Shown here: positions 8,166-16,004 of the stretch, piece after piece
Position numbering within the stretch: the stretch's first letter is position 1
Layout: each line of letters begins with the position of its first letter
NCBI GenBank assembly: GCA_963681975.1
Contig: OY820613.1
Location: forward strand, 2,108,001-2,172,000
DNA: 64,000 nt
DNA from: JANELJ01 sp024511395
GTDB taxonomy: Bacteria; Pseudomonadota; Gammaproteobacteria; GRL18
Direction of reading: 5' to 3'
The notes under the pieces: model-generated
What the model was told of the DNA's origin: nothing
Database searches by the model: none
Seen by the model: only the letters and a program-made list of their open reading frames with translations
Program-made: the position numbers and the translations under genes

Positions 8166-9663
8166 GTTCAACCTGAATAATACCGTTTTAAGCCTGACAT
8201 CAAGCCAGGTTTAAAGCAGCTGATTGCCCCGGTTTGATAAAAGACCCCATCAAACCGGAAATAATTTTGAGCCACAAAAGCCGGAGCTTATTGAGGATCT
8301 TTCTTAAGTTATGACCAGCGGCTACCATAACCACATTAATGGCATCACCGACTGCACCTTTCAGATAGCAGCGGTCTAAACGGCCATCGTTTTTCATATG
8401 ACCAATTTCAGGCTCAATCGCACTGCGCCGTTTTAATGCCTTTTTAATACTTCGGGTAACGCCTCGTTTCTGACCTGAGATAAAAACTTTCGTGTCTTTT
8501 ACTTCATGTCCACGATAACCCCGGTCAACAAAGCACTGTTCCGGTTGTACTGCTGTAAACTGTTTTATCTGCTCCAGTTGTGGTAACAAGGTATGTCCAT
8601 CATAAGGATTTCCTGGACAACTTTGAGCCCCAATAACAAAGCCTTCCTTGTTGGTCACAGCGATACTGGCTTTAACCCCAAATTCATAAGGCTTATGAGC
8701 TTTGCCTTTACTGATACACTCGACTTCCGGGGCGTGTAAACTGTAAAGCTTGTTCTTACTGTGCTGCTCCTGCTCTATCAGTTTCTGTGCCTGTTCCAGA
8801 ACCACTTCAAACAGTGACTGAATATCAACAGAATAATTGGGCAGTTGTCGTTCAATATCCCTTTTAACGCGACCTAAACGGGATTTCAGTTTATTATTCA
8901 TTTTCTTCATGCGTTTAAACTGTTTTGCATGAGCATAACGACTGGCCATTAATACATATTGAGGTCCAATCCGATTATAATTCTGGCGCAGTTTAATACC
9001 GTGCTCTTTGGACAGTTTAACCAGGTTTTCTCTGGCTTTGTTCAGGAGCTTTGAATCGGTTGGAAAAGCGATGTTCTTTTCCTGTACGGTAGTATCTACC
9101 GTGACTTTCTTTAAACTGCCGGGCTTTATGGTTTTACTCTTTAGTCCGGCCTTAATGGTTTCAATCAGTAATTTTTCACTGCCTGACTTACCCAGCCGGT
9201 TACGCCATTTGGTCATGGTCGTAGGGTGTATAGGCATCTTATGCTGAAAGTATTCTTCTCCACAAAAACATTGCCAGTACGGATTTTCTGTCCAGCTTTT
9301 TACGACCTGTTCATCCGATAAATCATGCAGATGTTTCAGGTAATGCAATCCTGCAATCAGGCGAGTGCGTATAGCAGGAGCGCCTTTAGTGGATATAAAC
9401 AGGGCTCCCCATTCTTTATCAAGACTTTCCCAGTTTATGTGTTTTGATAACTTAATCAACTCATGATTTAAGTCCAGCATGTTTTCAAGACGCATCCTGA
9501 ACAGGTCTTCCTGAGGTATTTTTGGCTGTTTCTTTGGCTTCATTCTGGTATGGAAATTTGCAAGGTAATAAGGCTTATTTTACCAAAAACTTGCAAATTT
9601 AACACCCATAATCAAGCAATATTTCTTTATAAATCAATGCTATATGTTTTATTCAGGGTGGAC
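8166..9663 (-). mobile_element. IS5-type element, inner copy (lineage A)
   Basis: Complete 1498-bp copy inserted in the transposase gene of the outer copy. The 6-bp target duplication is TACATA (8160-8165 and 9664-9669). Its right terminal repeat carries the lineage A variant GTCCACCCTGAATAA. Confidence 0.95.
8200..9543 (-). CDS. IS5-type DDE transposase, intact (lineage A)
   Basis: 447-residue transposase with an N-terminal DUF772-like part (about 1-120), a long basic helical insert (about 200-260) and a split DDE domain. The likely catalytic residues are Asp150 in KVTVDTTVQ, Asp340 in CFVDRGYRGHE and Glu377 in RRSAIEPEIGHMK. The VDTTVQ and PTDSKLL pairing resembles IS1478-like members of the IS5 family; subgroup assignment is tentative. 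No Shine-Dalgarno sequence is seen; instead a hairpin made by AAATTTGCAAG and CTTGCAAATTT ends about 10 nt before the ATG in this family of copies. Nothing suggests loss of function here. Confidence 0.92.
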   Translation of the reverse strand: MKPKKQPKIPQEDLFRMRLENMLDLNHELIKLSKHINWESLDKEWGALFISTKGAPAIRTRLIAGLHYLKHLHDLSDEQVVKSWTENPYWQCFCGEEYFQHKMPIHPTTMTKWRNRLGKSGSEKLLIETIKAGLKSKTIKPGSLKKVTVDTTVQEKNIAFPTDSKLLNKARENLVKLSKEHGIKLRQNYNRIGPQYVLMASRYAHAKQFKRMKKMNNKLKSRLGRVKRDIERQLPNYSVDIQSLFEVVLEQAQKLIEQEQHSKNKLYSLHAPEVECISKGKAHKPYEFGVKASIAVTNKEGFVIGAQSCPGNPYDGHTLLPQLEQIKQFTAVQPEQCFVDRGYRGHEVKDTKVFISGQKRGVTRSIKKALKRRSAIEPEIGHMKNDGRLDRCYLKGAVGDAINVVMVAAGHNLRKILNKLRLLWLKIISGLMGSFIKPGQSAALNLA

Positions 9664-10374
9664 TACATATTGAGGTCCAATCCGATTATAATTCTGGCGC
9701 AGTTTAATACCGTGCTCTTTGGACAGTTTAACCAGGTTTTCTCTGGCTTTGTTCAGGAGCTTTGAATCGGTTGGAAAAGCGATGTTCTTTTCCTGTACGG
9801 TAGTATCTACCGTGACTTTCTTTAAACTGCCGGGCTTTATGGTTTTACTCTTTAGTCCGGCCTTAATGGTTTCAATCAGTAATTTTTCACTGCCTGACTT
9901 ACCCAGCCGGTTACGCCATTTGGTCATGGTCGTAGGGTGTATAGGCATCTTATGCTGAAAGTATTCTTCTCCACAAAAACATTGCCAGTACGGATTTTCT
10001 GTCCAGCTTTTTACGACCTGTTCATCCGATAAATCATGCAGATGTTTCAGGTAATGCAATCCTGCAATCAGGCGAGTGCGTATAGCAGGAGCGCCTTTAG
10101 TGGATATAAACAGGGCTCCCCATTCTTTATCAAGACTTTCCCAGTTTATGTGTTTTGATAACTTAATCAACTCATGATTTAAGTCCAGCATGTTTTCAAG
10201 ACGCATCCTGAACAGGTCTTCCTGAGGTATTTTTGGCTGTTTCTTTGGCTTCATTTTGGTATGGAAATTTGCAAGGTAATAAGGCTTATTTTACCAAAAA
10301 CCTGCAAATTTAACACCCATAATCAAGCAATATTTCTTTATAAATCAATGCTATATGTTTTATTCAGGGTGGAC

Positions 10375-10651
10375 TATTTAGCCAGCTAACAAAACAATCC
10401 AACCGGTTATCCGGCGATAGACTTCCTATAATTCGGGCTATTGTATGGCGCCAGGGTATGCCTTGTTTGAATGCACGGTATTTTCTTAACCACTCCAGCT
10501 TTGATTCACCAAAGCGTTGAATGTCTTTACAGCCTTCTGCCCCACATAAAATAGCCACCAGAGTTAAAAATACTATATCCAGTAATTCGTACTGGATGTT
10601 TATATCTGTTCGGCCGTCTTGTAGTGATTTAAAATGAGGGTCAAAGTTCAT
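10375..10651 (-). pseudogene. ISAs1 transposase, N-terminal fragment
   Basis: About 92 residues of the ISAs1 / H-repeat-associated transposase N-terminal domain, from MNFDPHFKSLQDG to LDCFVSWLNS, where the IS5 copy breaks it. The segment VFLTLVAILCGAEGCKDI is characteristic of this family. The catalytic core (VIDGKTL and beyond) is absent. The frame then runs a few codons into IS5 sequence. This copy keeps the CGAEGC segment that is deleted in the copy at 40340. Confidence 0.85.
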
Positions 10652-10752
10652 CAGAGTCTCCAAATGCTTACTTTAAAGATCTGAGCCTCATCTTTCAAAT
10701 TAGTTCAATTTAATTTCTGGTTGCTTTTTGAGCAAAGTATGATCCGGCCCTG
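10375..10752 (-). mobile_element. ISAs1-family element, right-end remnant
   Basis: The end at 10752 is the complement of CAGGGCCGGATCATACTTTG, identical in sequence to the right end of the ISAs1 copy at 41479. The other half of the element is missing: the IS5 copy abuts it at 10374 and beyond that IS5 no ISAs1 sequence remains. It interrupts a small gene downstream of nhaA. Confidence 0.85.
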
Positions 10753-10837
10753 ATGCCTTACCAATAAACAATACGATTATGGCAATGGTTACCAAATAAA
10801 ATGAAGTAAAATTAAGAATATTGTCCGTCAGATCCAT
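10753..10837 (-). pseudogene. Start of a small membrane protein gene cut by ISAs1
   Basis: An ATG at 10837, 24 bp after the nhaA stop on the same strand, opens a frame giving 28 native residues with one clear hydrophobic helix (FYLVTIAIIVLFIG). At 10752 the ISAs1 end takes over and the frame continues 17 codons in IS sequence to a stop at 10700. The rest of the native gene is not in the window, so the left side of this insertion was lost. Position suggests co-transcription with nhaA. The family is not recognisable from so short a piece. Confidence 0.5.
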
Positions 10838-10861
10838 AAAATGTCCTTTGATAAAACCCGC

Positions 10862-12232
10862 TTATTTTTGAGCTGGTGTGCTGATTACTTTGCGTAAAAC
10901 CAGATAGCCTGCAACGCCCGAGATTAGAGAGGCAAGGATAATGCCTACCTTGGCATTTAGCAAGTAATTCATCTGTTCAGAAAAAGCCAGTCCGGCAATA
11001 AATATAGACATGGTAAAACCAATACCTGCCAGCAGAGAAACCCCGCCGATCATGGGCATAGTCACCTTGTCCGGTAAGCTGCTCCAGCCCATTTTTACCA
11101 CAATCCAGGAAAAACCGAACACACCCAGTACTTTACCTGCCACCAGGCCAATCGAAATCCCCATGGTGACAGGATGGGCTATCATATTACCCAGCTCACT
11201 GAAATTAATGGTGATGCCGGCATTGGCCAGAGCAAATAAAGGTACAATAAAAAAGGATACCCACAGATGCATACCGTACTCTACCCTTTGCAGGGGGCTT
11301 TCCATATTATGTACATAATTTTCCATGGTCTGCATAATCGCCTGCTGTTCGGAATTTTCCAGAATGCTGCGTTGTGGGTGATCGGCTTTTTTAAAACGTG
11401 CCATTAAGACGGTAATTTTTTCACTGAAATCGGCCCCTTTAAAACGTGAATCTGCCGGTATAGTCAGAGCCGTCAGAACGCCGGCAAGGGTCGCATGAAT
11501 ACCCGACTCCATCATACCCAGCCACATAAAAAAGCCGATCAGCATATAAGGCAGAGGATTTCTGACACCCAGCCTGTTGATCCCTATCAGCATAACCAGG
11601 GCAATGCCAGCAAAACCCAGGGCCAGTAAGTTAATCTCTGCTGTATAAAACAGGGCAATAACAATGACCGCGCCCAGATCATCAACAATAGCCAGGGCCA
11701 GCAGAAAAGCAATCAGCGGTTTAGGGATCCGGTTACCCAGCAAGGCCAGTACACCCACCGCAAAGGCAATATCGGTTGCCATTGGAATACCCCAGCCGCT
11801 GCTGGCATCAGTGCCGCTATTAATAGAAGTATATATCAGTGCAGGAATAACCATACCTCCAATAGCTGCGCCAATGGGCAAAACAGCCTTACGAATTTCA
11901 GCCAGTTCCCCAATCAGCACTTCCCGCTTAATTTCCAGTCCCACCATTAAAAAAAACAGGGCCATCAGGCCGTCATTAATCCAGTGGTGAATTGTCCGGC
12001 TCATACTATAGGGGCCAATATTAATACTCAGTTCTGTATGTAGAACAGCTTCATAAAAATGCACCAGTCCGGTATTGGCCGCCACCATGGCCAAAATGGC
12101 ACAAGCCATCAATAGTAATCCTGATGAAGCTTCATCATGGACAAATTCTTCAAACGGTGTCAGGGCGTCATGCCAGGCTTTTTCCAGGGAAGTTTTTTTA
12201 TAATTTTTTGAGTCATCGTTACTATTAGCCAC
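10862..12232 (-). CDS. nhaA: Na+/H+ antiporter NhaA
   Basis: Inner-membrane electrogenic Na+/H+ antiporter, 456 residues, with about twelve hydrophobic segments. The ion-binding aspartates are visible in AIVDDLGAV (Asp184-Asp185, equivalent to Asp163-Asp164 of the E. coli protein), and MATDIAFAVG carries Asp154 (equivalent to Asp133). The crossing unwound helices TM4 and TM11 region is preserved (GVSLLAGIGFTMSIFIAGLAF). Compared with E. coli NhaA (388 residues) there is a longer hydrophilic N-terminus and a long cytoplasmic insert around residue 270-300 (LMARFKKADHPQRS and following), seen in many marine gammaproteobacterial homologues. The gene appears intact and implies a sodium-exposed habitat. 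Confidence 0.96.
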   Translation of the reverse strand: MANSNDDSKNYKKTSLEKAWHDALTPFEEFVHDEASSGLLLMACAILAMVAANTGLVHFYEAVLHTELSINIGPYSMSRTIHHWINDGLMALFFLMVGLEIKREVLIGELAEIRKAVLPIGAAIGGMVIPALIYTSINSGTDASSGWGIPMATDIAFAVGVLALLGNRIPKPLIAFLLALAIVDDLGAVIVIALFYTAEINLLALGFAGIALVMLIGINRLGVRNPLPYMLIGFFMWLGMMESGIHATLAGVLTALTIPADSRFKGADFSEKITVLMARFKKADHPQRSILENSEQQAIMQTMENYVHNMESPLQRVEYGMHLWVSFFIVPLFALANAGITINFSELGNMIAHPVTMGISIGLVAGKVLGVFGFSWIVVKMGWSSLPDKVTMPMIGGVSLLAGIGFTMSIFIAGLAFSEQMNYLLNAKVGIILASLISGVAGYLVLRKVISTPAQK

Positions 12233-12340
12233 TGACAGTCCTTTATACAGGTAAAATTATGAGTATTATTCTATGAGCAATATTTGACTACAGCAATTGA
12301 ACAGGGTTCGGGAAATTATTTTAAAATTTTTTAGGTGGGG

Positions 12341-12377
12341 CATAAGTTATGCCTCCATTAAGGAGGCATAACTTATG
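12341..12377. terminator. Perfect 16-bp hairpin between nhaA and the lysine-rich gene
   Basis: CATAAGTTATGCCTCC (12341-12356) pairs perfectly with GGAGGCATAACTTATG (12362-12377) around an ATTAA loop. It lies 10 bp beyond the stop of the lysine-rich gene, so it probably terminates that transcript on the minus strand, although the following T run is poor. It could also be a dispersed palindromic repeat or protect nhaA from read-through. Confidence 0.7.
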
Positions 12378-12387
12378 TTATTGCTAC

Positions 12388-12606
12388 TTACTTTTTAGAC
12401 TTCTTTTTGTTATTTTTTTTCTTGTTTTTCTTACCTGACTTTTTATTTTTTTTAGCTTTTGCTTTTTTGGCCTTGTCTTTCTTTATTTTGGCTTTTTTTG
12501 ATTTCGCCTTGGTTTTTTTCTTATCTGCTTTTTTCTTAGCCAGTTTTAACAATGCTTTTTTGGACTTTTTCTTGTCGTCTTTTTTTTTCTTGTCTTTTTT
12601 AGCCAT
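12388..12606 (-). CDS. Extremely lysine-rich small basic protein (histone H1-like)
   Basis: 72 residues of which 43 are lysine by my count, the rest mainly Ala, Asp, Ser and Asn; no aromatic residue and only one short non-basic stretch (ALLKLA). Such composition resembles bacterial histone H1-like or AlgP-like C-terminal tails and predicts an unstructured polycation that binds nucleic acid or polyphosphate. It is supported as a real gene by a good ribosome binding site (AAGGAG about 7 nt before the ATG) and by the perfect hairpin just after the stop. A related gene cannot be identified by family, since low-complexity sequence gives little homology signal. The start is the first Met of the frame. 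Confidence 0.75.
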   Translation of the reverse strand: MAKKDKKKKDDKKKSKKALLKLAKKKADKKKTKAKSKKAKIKKDKAKKAKAKKNKKSGKKNKKKNNKKKSKK

Positions 12607-12772
12607 GGTTCAACTCCTTATATCATTATGTTGTTTATATGCTAAATATAAAATAGACAGGCTACCCGGTTATAAATACTATAACATAAAGGCTATAACA
12701 CAAAAGCCATGTCATAAATTTGTAACAAAGACCTTATCAAGAAGGTAATATAGATCCATTAGAAAGTCAAAG

Positions 12773-13105
12773 TTATTCGTTGCTATTCTTTGCCTGCTCA
12801 TTGGTATTCTCTTTAGCCTGTATTCCTTCTTTTGCCACAGCCATGGCTGTGGCACACTCTACTATGGTTTTTGCAGCCAGTTCATTAAACTCATCACTCA
12901 GCGCATCATTTTCCAGTTCCGTTACAAAACTACTGAAATCCCTGGCATTCTGATCATCATCAACCTTATGTTTTAATTTTAACTGTGCCAGAGAAGTACC
13001 CAGCAGACGTATACAGGTAGCCAGTTGTTCCTTACTGGCCTGCTGCAGAGATTCATCCAACAACTGGTTTAATCGTGAAATATCTTCTAGTGATAATTTT
13101 TTCAT
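12773..13105 (-). CDS. Small helical acidic protein of unknown function
   Basis: 110 residues, predicted almost all alpha-helical, without signal peptide or membrane segment. It is rich in Glu, Gln, Asn and Ala and ends in a low-complexity tail (AKENTNEQAKNSNE). A reasonable Shine-Dalgarno sequence (AGGA) precedes the ATG. It follows yejK on the same strand with a 59-bp gap, so the two are probably co-transcribed, which hints at a nucleoid or regulatory role. I do not recognise the family. Confidence 0.65.
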   Translation of the reverse strand: MKKLSLEDISRLNQLLDESLQQASKEQLATCIRLLGTSLAQLKLKHKVDDDQNARDFSSFVTELENDALSDEFNELAAKTIVECATAMAVAKEGIQAKENTNEQAKNSNE

Positions 13106-13164
13106 TTGTTATTCCTGCTTCTTATACTCAGATTATGCCCGGCTTATACTCAATAATTAATACT

Positions 13165-14187
13165 TTAACGATTCAGCAACTGAGCTTTTAAACTGGCGGG
13201 TAAATCAGTAATGGTTAATGTTTCTTTATCCGGATCAAATATCACTGAATCACCAATGGCTTCTTCATTAATGGTAATACTGATCCGGTCATTTCTCCCG
13301 CTGAGTTTATTAAAGCGACGAATAACCGTTTTATTGGGGGCAATTTCCTGGCTCAGTTTAAACTGTTCGCTATTAACATAATTTAAAAAATCATCCACTA
13401 CCCCTTCAGCAGCATAATTGGAAAAATCTTTGATATCTACATTCTGACCTTTGTCGGCCTGTTCCAGACAATATTCTGATGCTTTATGTTTAATCTGGGA
13501 TTTTTGTTCATCATCGGCAATTTTTTCTTCACAAAACTGGCTGACAGCATTAAATAGTTCACTGGTCTCCTGTTTTGAACTGATGGCTTCGTCACTGCCG
13601 ATAAATTTTCTAAAATATTCTGAGAGTTTATGGCTTTCCTTACCACGGATAATAGAAATATATCGATCCGATTGTTCACTATCCTGCCAGTCGCTTAAAT
13701 CAATACGGGCCGCCAGATGCAGTTTGCTCAGTTCCAGATAATCCACGGGATCAATTTCAAGATTTGAATTAACTGCCACCCCAGAAGTATTATTAAGCAT
13801 GCTTATCATTAAAAATTCACTGCCGAACAGAGTATAGTGAACAAATACCAGATAGCCACCGGTGGCCTTACTGGCCTGATCAATATAATGCTTTAATAAC
13901 TGCATAGCCTGTTGGGACAGTTCCACAAAATCAATGTTTTCATCAAGATAAGAGGACAACAGAATCTGCAGACTTTCCGTTTTATCCTGCTCTTTATCTT
14001 CCTGTTGCATATTTAAAAAAGCACCGAACACCTTGCTGTGTTTGCTATTATAAACCTTGTTTAAATCAGCCAGAAAAATCTCCAGTGACTCAGATGGTGC
14101 AATGGTTTCAGACTTCAGTGACAGGGTGGATGCACCCTGATCAGCCAGTTTATCGATCTGGTGTATTATAAAATTATGAATTAGCAT
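13165..14187 (-). CDS. yejK: Nucleoid-associated protein YejK (NdpA family)
   Basis: 340 residues, the usual length of the YejK/NdpA family of nucleoid-associated proteins. Family features visible: the N-terminal IHNFIIHQIDK, a central segment with LMISMLNN and GVAVNSNLEIDPVDYLELSKLHLAARIDL (read in parts), YISIIRGKESHKLSEYFRKF, and the C-terminal strand pair RISITINEEAIGDS. The ATG at 14187 lies within the 10-bp target duplication of the IS4 copy directly upstream, so the coding sequence is complete but its upstream region has been replaced by IS DNA. Before that insertion the gene started only a few bases after the apeB stop. Confidence 0.93.
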   Translation of the reverse strand: MLIHNFIIHQIDKLADQGASTLSLKSETIAPSESLEIFLADLNKVYNSKHSKVFGAFLNMQQEDKEQDKTESLQILLSSYLDENIDFVELSQQAMQLLKHYIDQASKATGGYLVFVHYTLFGSEFLMISMLNNTSGVAVNSNLEIDPVDYLELSKLHLAARIDLSDWQDSEQSDRYISIIRGKESHKLSEYFRKFIGSDEAISSKQETSELFNAVSQFCEEKIADDEQKSQIKHKASEYCLEQADKGQNVDIKDFSNYAAEGVVDDFLNYVNSEQFKLSQEIAPNKTVIRRFNKLSGRNDRISITINEEAIGDSVIFDPDKETLTITDLPASLKAQLLNR

Positions 14188-15067
14188 TTTTTCATAGGTA
14201 TGTCTTTAAGGATTTTATCATTTCGTTTCAATAGTTTACCCATCAGGATGTAACTCCATAATTAGGTTCTACACCAAACTGATAAAGTCCAGTAGACTTA
14301 TCTCGTTTAGGATGAGCTCTGCCGGCATTTTCTTTCAGGAAAAAATATGTTCTTTCAAGCACATCCGTTAATTGTTTTCGTTTATGTTTAACAATGGATT
14401 CCAATAATGAATACCACCAGTAAACGGTTGTTTTGGAGACCGTCAACATTGACAGAACCCCTGCAAGTTATTATGAGACTTGCACTCTTTAAATAACAAC
14501 TCAATCTGCCAGCGTAAACGATATAACTGGCTGATTTGTGTTGCTGAAAACTGTTCTGCATTCAGATTTGTAATTAAAAATGTATGCCTTTTTTCTTTGG
14601 GGCTCCAGATTGCAATCAGCCTTGTTTCTCTGCCATCAATCTCCACAATCATATCAATTAATTGTCGTTTTGGCAGAGATTTTAACAAATCAGACAAGGA
14701 TTTCGTTCTCTTGCTAACCACTTTCCCATCTTCTCTGGTGGCCCGGTGAACCGCTATCCTGGAAAGTCTCATTGCCCGTAAAATATAATACCCTCCATGG
14801 TCATCTGTTTCATTAATCAGTTGACCTGAATAGTAGCCACGGTCACCTGATAATAACTGATTTTCCAGTTCATGAACGTCTGGTAACTCTGCTCGTTCTG
14901 AAAAACTATCCGGTGTCAGTGTGCTTTTTTCTATGCCTCCGGTTTTTAAGTCGTAGGTGACATGCAATTCCACGGCTGCCGGACTAATTGCTGTAAATCG
15001 CCCGGGATAATTCTTTTTCAGTGCCTTGTGAATAGCAAATGAACTGCCATCCCGGATAAGTAATTTA

Positions 15068-15874
15068 ACCTGAGATCTGGATAAGAACCCAGTCATTTAC
15101 CTAAATACAGAGAGTTTTCATATCACTCTCATCTATTCTGATTGTCGGCTTGTCTTTTTTATGACAATAGGCAATCAGAGAACCAATAAGGTTCAACATA
15201 AAACCACTTACGCTTCTATGACGTGAATGTTCAATCTGTGTAATATTTTTTAGCTGCTCATTAACCGTTTCAATTATAAAACGTTTTTTCAGCATAATCT
15301 TATCCCACAATGCAATGGCTCGTGGTTTCATGTTTCGTCTGACATTGGTAATAAGCCCGACATCCTGTTCAAACAGTTCATCACTTAAAAGACTGGAGAC
15401 ATAGCCTTTGTCACCATAAAGCTTTCCATATAAGTCTTTGGCCATTTCAGGAACCGGTTTTCTGATGAGTAAAGTAAGCGCATAATGGCACCAGTACCGA
15501 TGACATCACTCACAGGAAACGGCTATAGCTCAATAAATTTGGAAACTCTTTCCTAAGATGTTGATGCACATGGCATAAATAATAACTCTTAAAATCTTTG
15601 TAATGTGACTGATGAAAGTTAATCAGGATAGTCATCAGTTCACTGGGGCTCATTACACCTTGTCGTCTTCTCTTTTTATCACCGGATTCCAGCAGTGTTT
15701 TTTCCCATTCAGGATAAAAGAACTGGTTGAAATCATCAATATTACAATACAATTCATCTATAGTAGTCACTTGCCTGTTCCTTGTTCAAATTCATTTGAT
15801 TTGGTCATTAAATGATCTGATCGAGAAACAGGCATTTAGTTCAATATTTTTTAGTTCTTATCCAGAATTCAGGT
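15068..15874 (-). mobile_element. IS982-family element with internal deletion
   Basis: Inverted ends ACCTGAGATCTGGATAAGAA and, from the other side, ACCTGAATTCTGGATAAGAA, with a perfect 7-bp duplication TAATTTA (15061-15067 and 15875-15881). At 807 bp it is about 200 bp shorter than typical IS982 elements, because the middle of the transposase gene is missing. Confidence 0.85.
15101..15770 (-). pseudogene. IS982-family transposase, internally deleted
   Basis: N-terminal 86 residues (MTTIDELYCNIDDFNQFFYP to LLSYSRFL, the usual IS982 start) end in a stop, then about 60 nt later a second frame gives the C-terminal 114 residues (YGDKGYVSSLLSDELF with one catalytic Asp, and RFIIETVNEQLKN with the catalytic Glu). 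The segment with the first catalytic Asp (normally IDSTKLPVC-like) is deleted. The full protein would be near 290 residues. Confidence 0.85.
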
Positions 15875-16004
15875 TAATTTATCAAAACTGGCCAGAACAG
15901 GATGATTACATTTCAGTTTTGTAATTATACTCACTGAATAACAACCATTTGATCATCAAATTGGCTTCATTTCAACTCCTAAAGATCATACCTATGAGCA
16001 TTTT

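Larger units (their letters stand above)
7407..10254 (-). pseudogene. IS5-type transposase split by another IS5 copy
   Basis: The N-terminal 197 codons are at 10254 down to about 9664 and the C-terminal half is at about 8165 down to 7407. The break is after GPQYV in the middle of the protein. The catalytic Asp150 lies in the first part, Asp340 and Glu377 in the second, so no active enzyme can form. The two halves are nearly identical to the inner copy, so both insertions are recent. Confidence 0.93.
7373..10374 (-). mobile_element. IS5-type element, outer copy, split by a second IS5
   Basis: Ends GTTCAACCTGAATAA (left) and the complement of GTCCACCCTGAATAA (right), flanked by TATTTA on both sides (7367-7372 and 10375-10380). 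A full second copy (8166-9663) lies inside its transposase gene. Removing the inner copy and one TACATA duplication restores a continuous 1498-bp element. On the right it interrupts an ISAs1 transposase gene; on the left the flank is not ISAs1 sequence, so a rearrangement or deletion happened there. Confidence 0.9.
14243..15923 (-). pseudogene. IS4-family transposase remnant, split by IS982
   Basis: Three pieces match the intact transposase at 27454: a short N-proximal stretch at 15875-15923, the central part with both aspartates (15060 down to about 14460), and the last 67 residues (14449 down to 14243). Codons for the region after SHNNLQGF are missing, and the true start codon is gone. The IS982 insertion at 15068 sits at the LLIRDG segment. 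Non-functional. Confidence 0.9.
14193..15996 (-). mobile_element. IS4-family element, copy 2, deleted and carrying an IS982 remnant
   Basis: Both terminal repeats are present (CATAGGTATGTCTTTAAGG at 14193 and the complement of CATAGGTATGATC at 15996) with a perfect 10-bp duplication AGCATTTTTT (14183-14192 and 15997-16006). Subtracting the inserted IS982 leaves about 990 bp, so roughly 430 bp of the element are deleted, in the C-terminal third and at the N-terminal end of the transposase gene. It separates apeB from yejK. Confidence 0.92.

Noticed and set aside
9008..9247. A 79-residue frame (MDSLTRFSLALF start) conserved on the opposite strand in every IS5 copy
   Set aside because: It is conserved only because the transposase sequence on the other strand is conserved; no ribosome binding site or independent codon signal.
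12407..12748. A Phe/Leu-rich membrane protein on the plus strand opposite the lysine-rich gene
   Set aside because: It is the complementary reading of lysine codons (AAA/AAG giving TTT/CTT); the minus-strand frame has the ribosome binding site.
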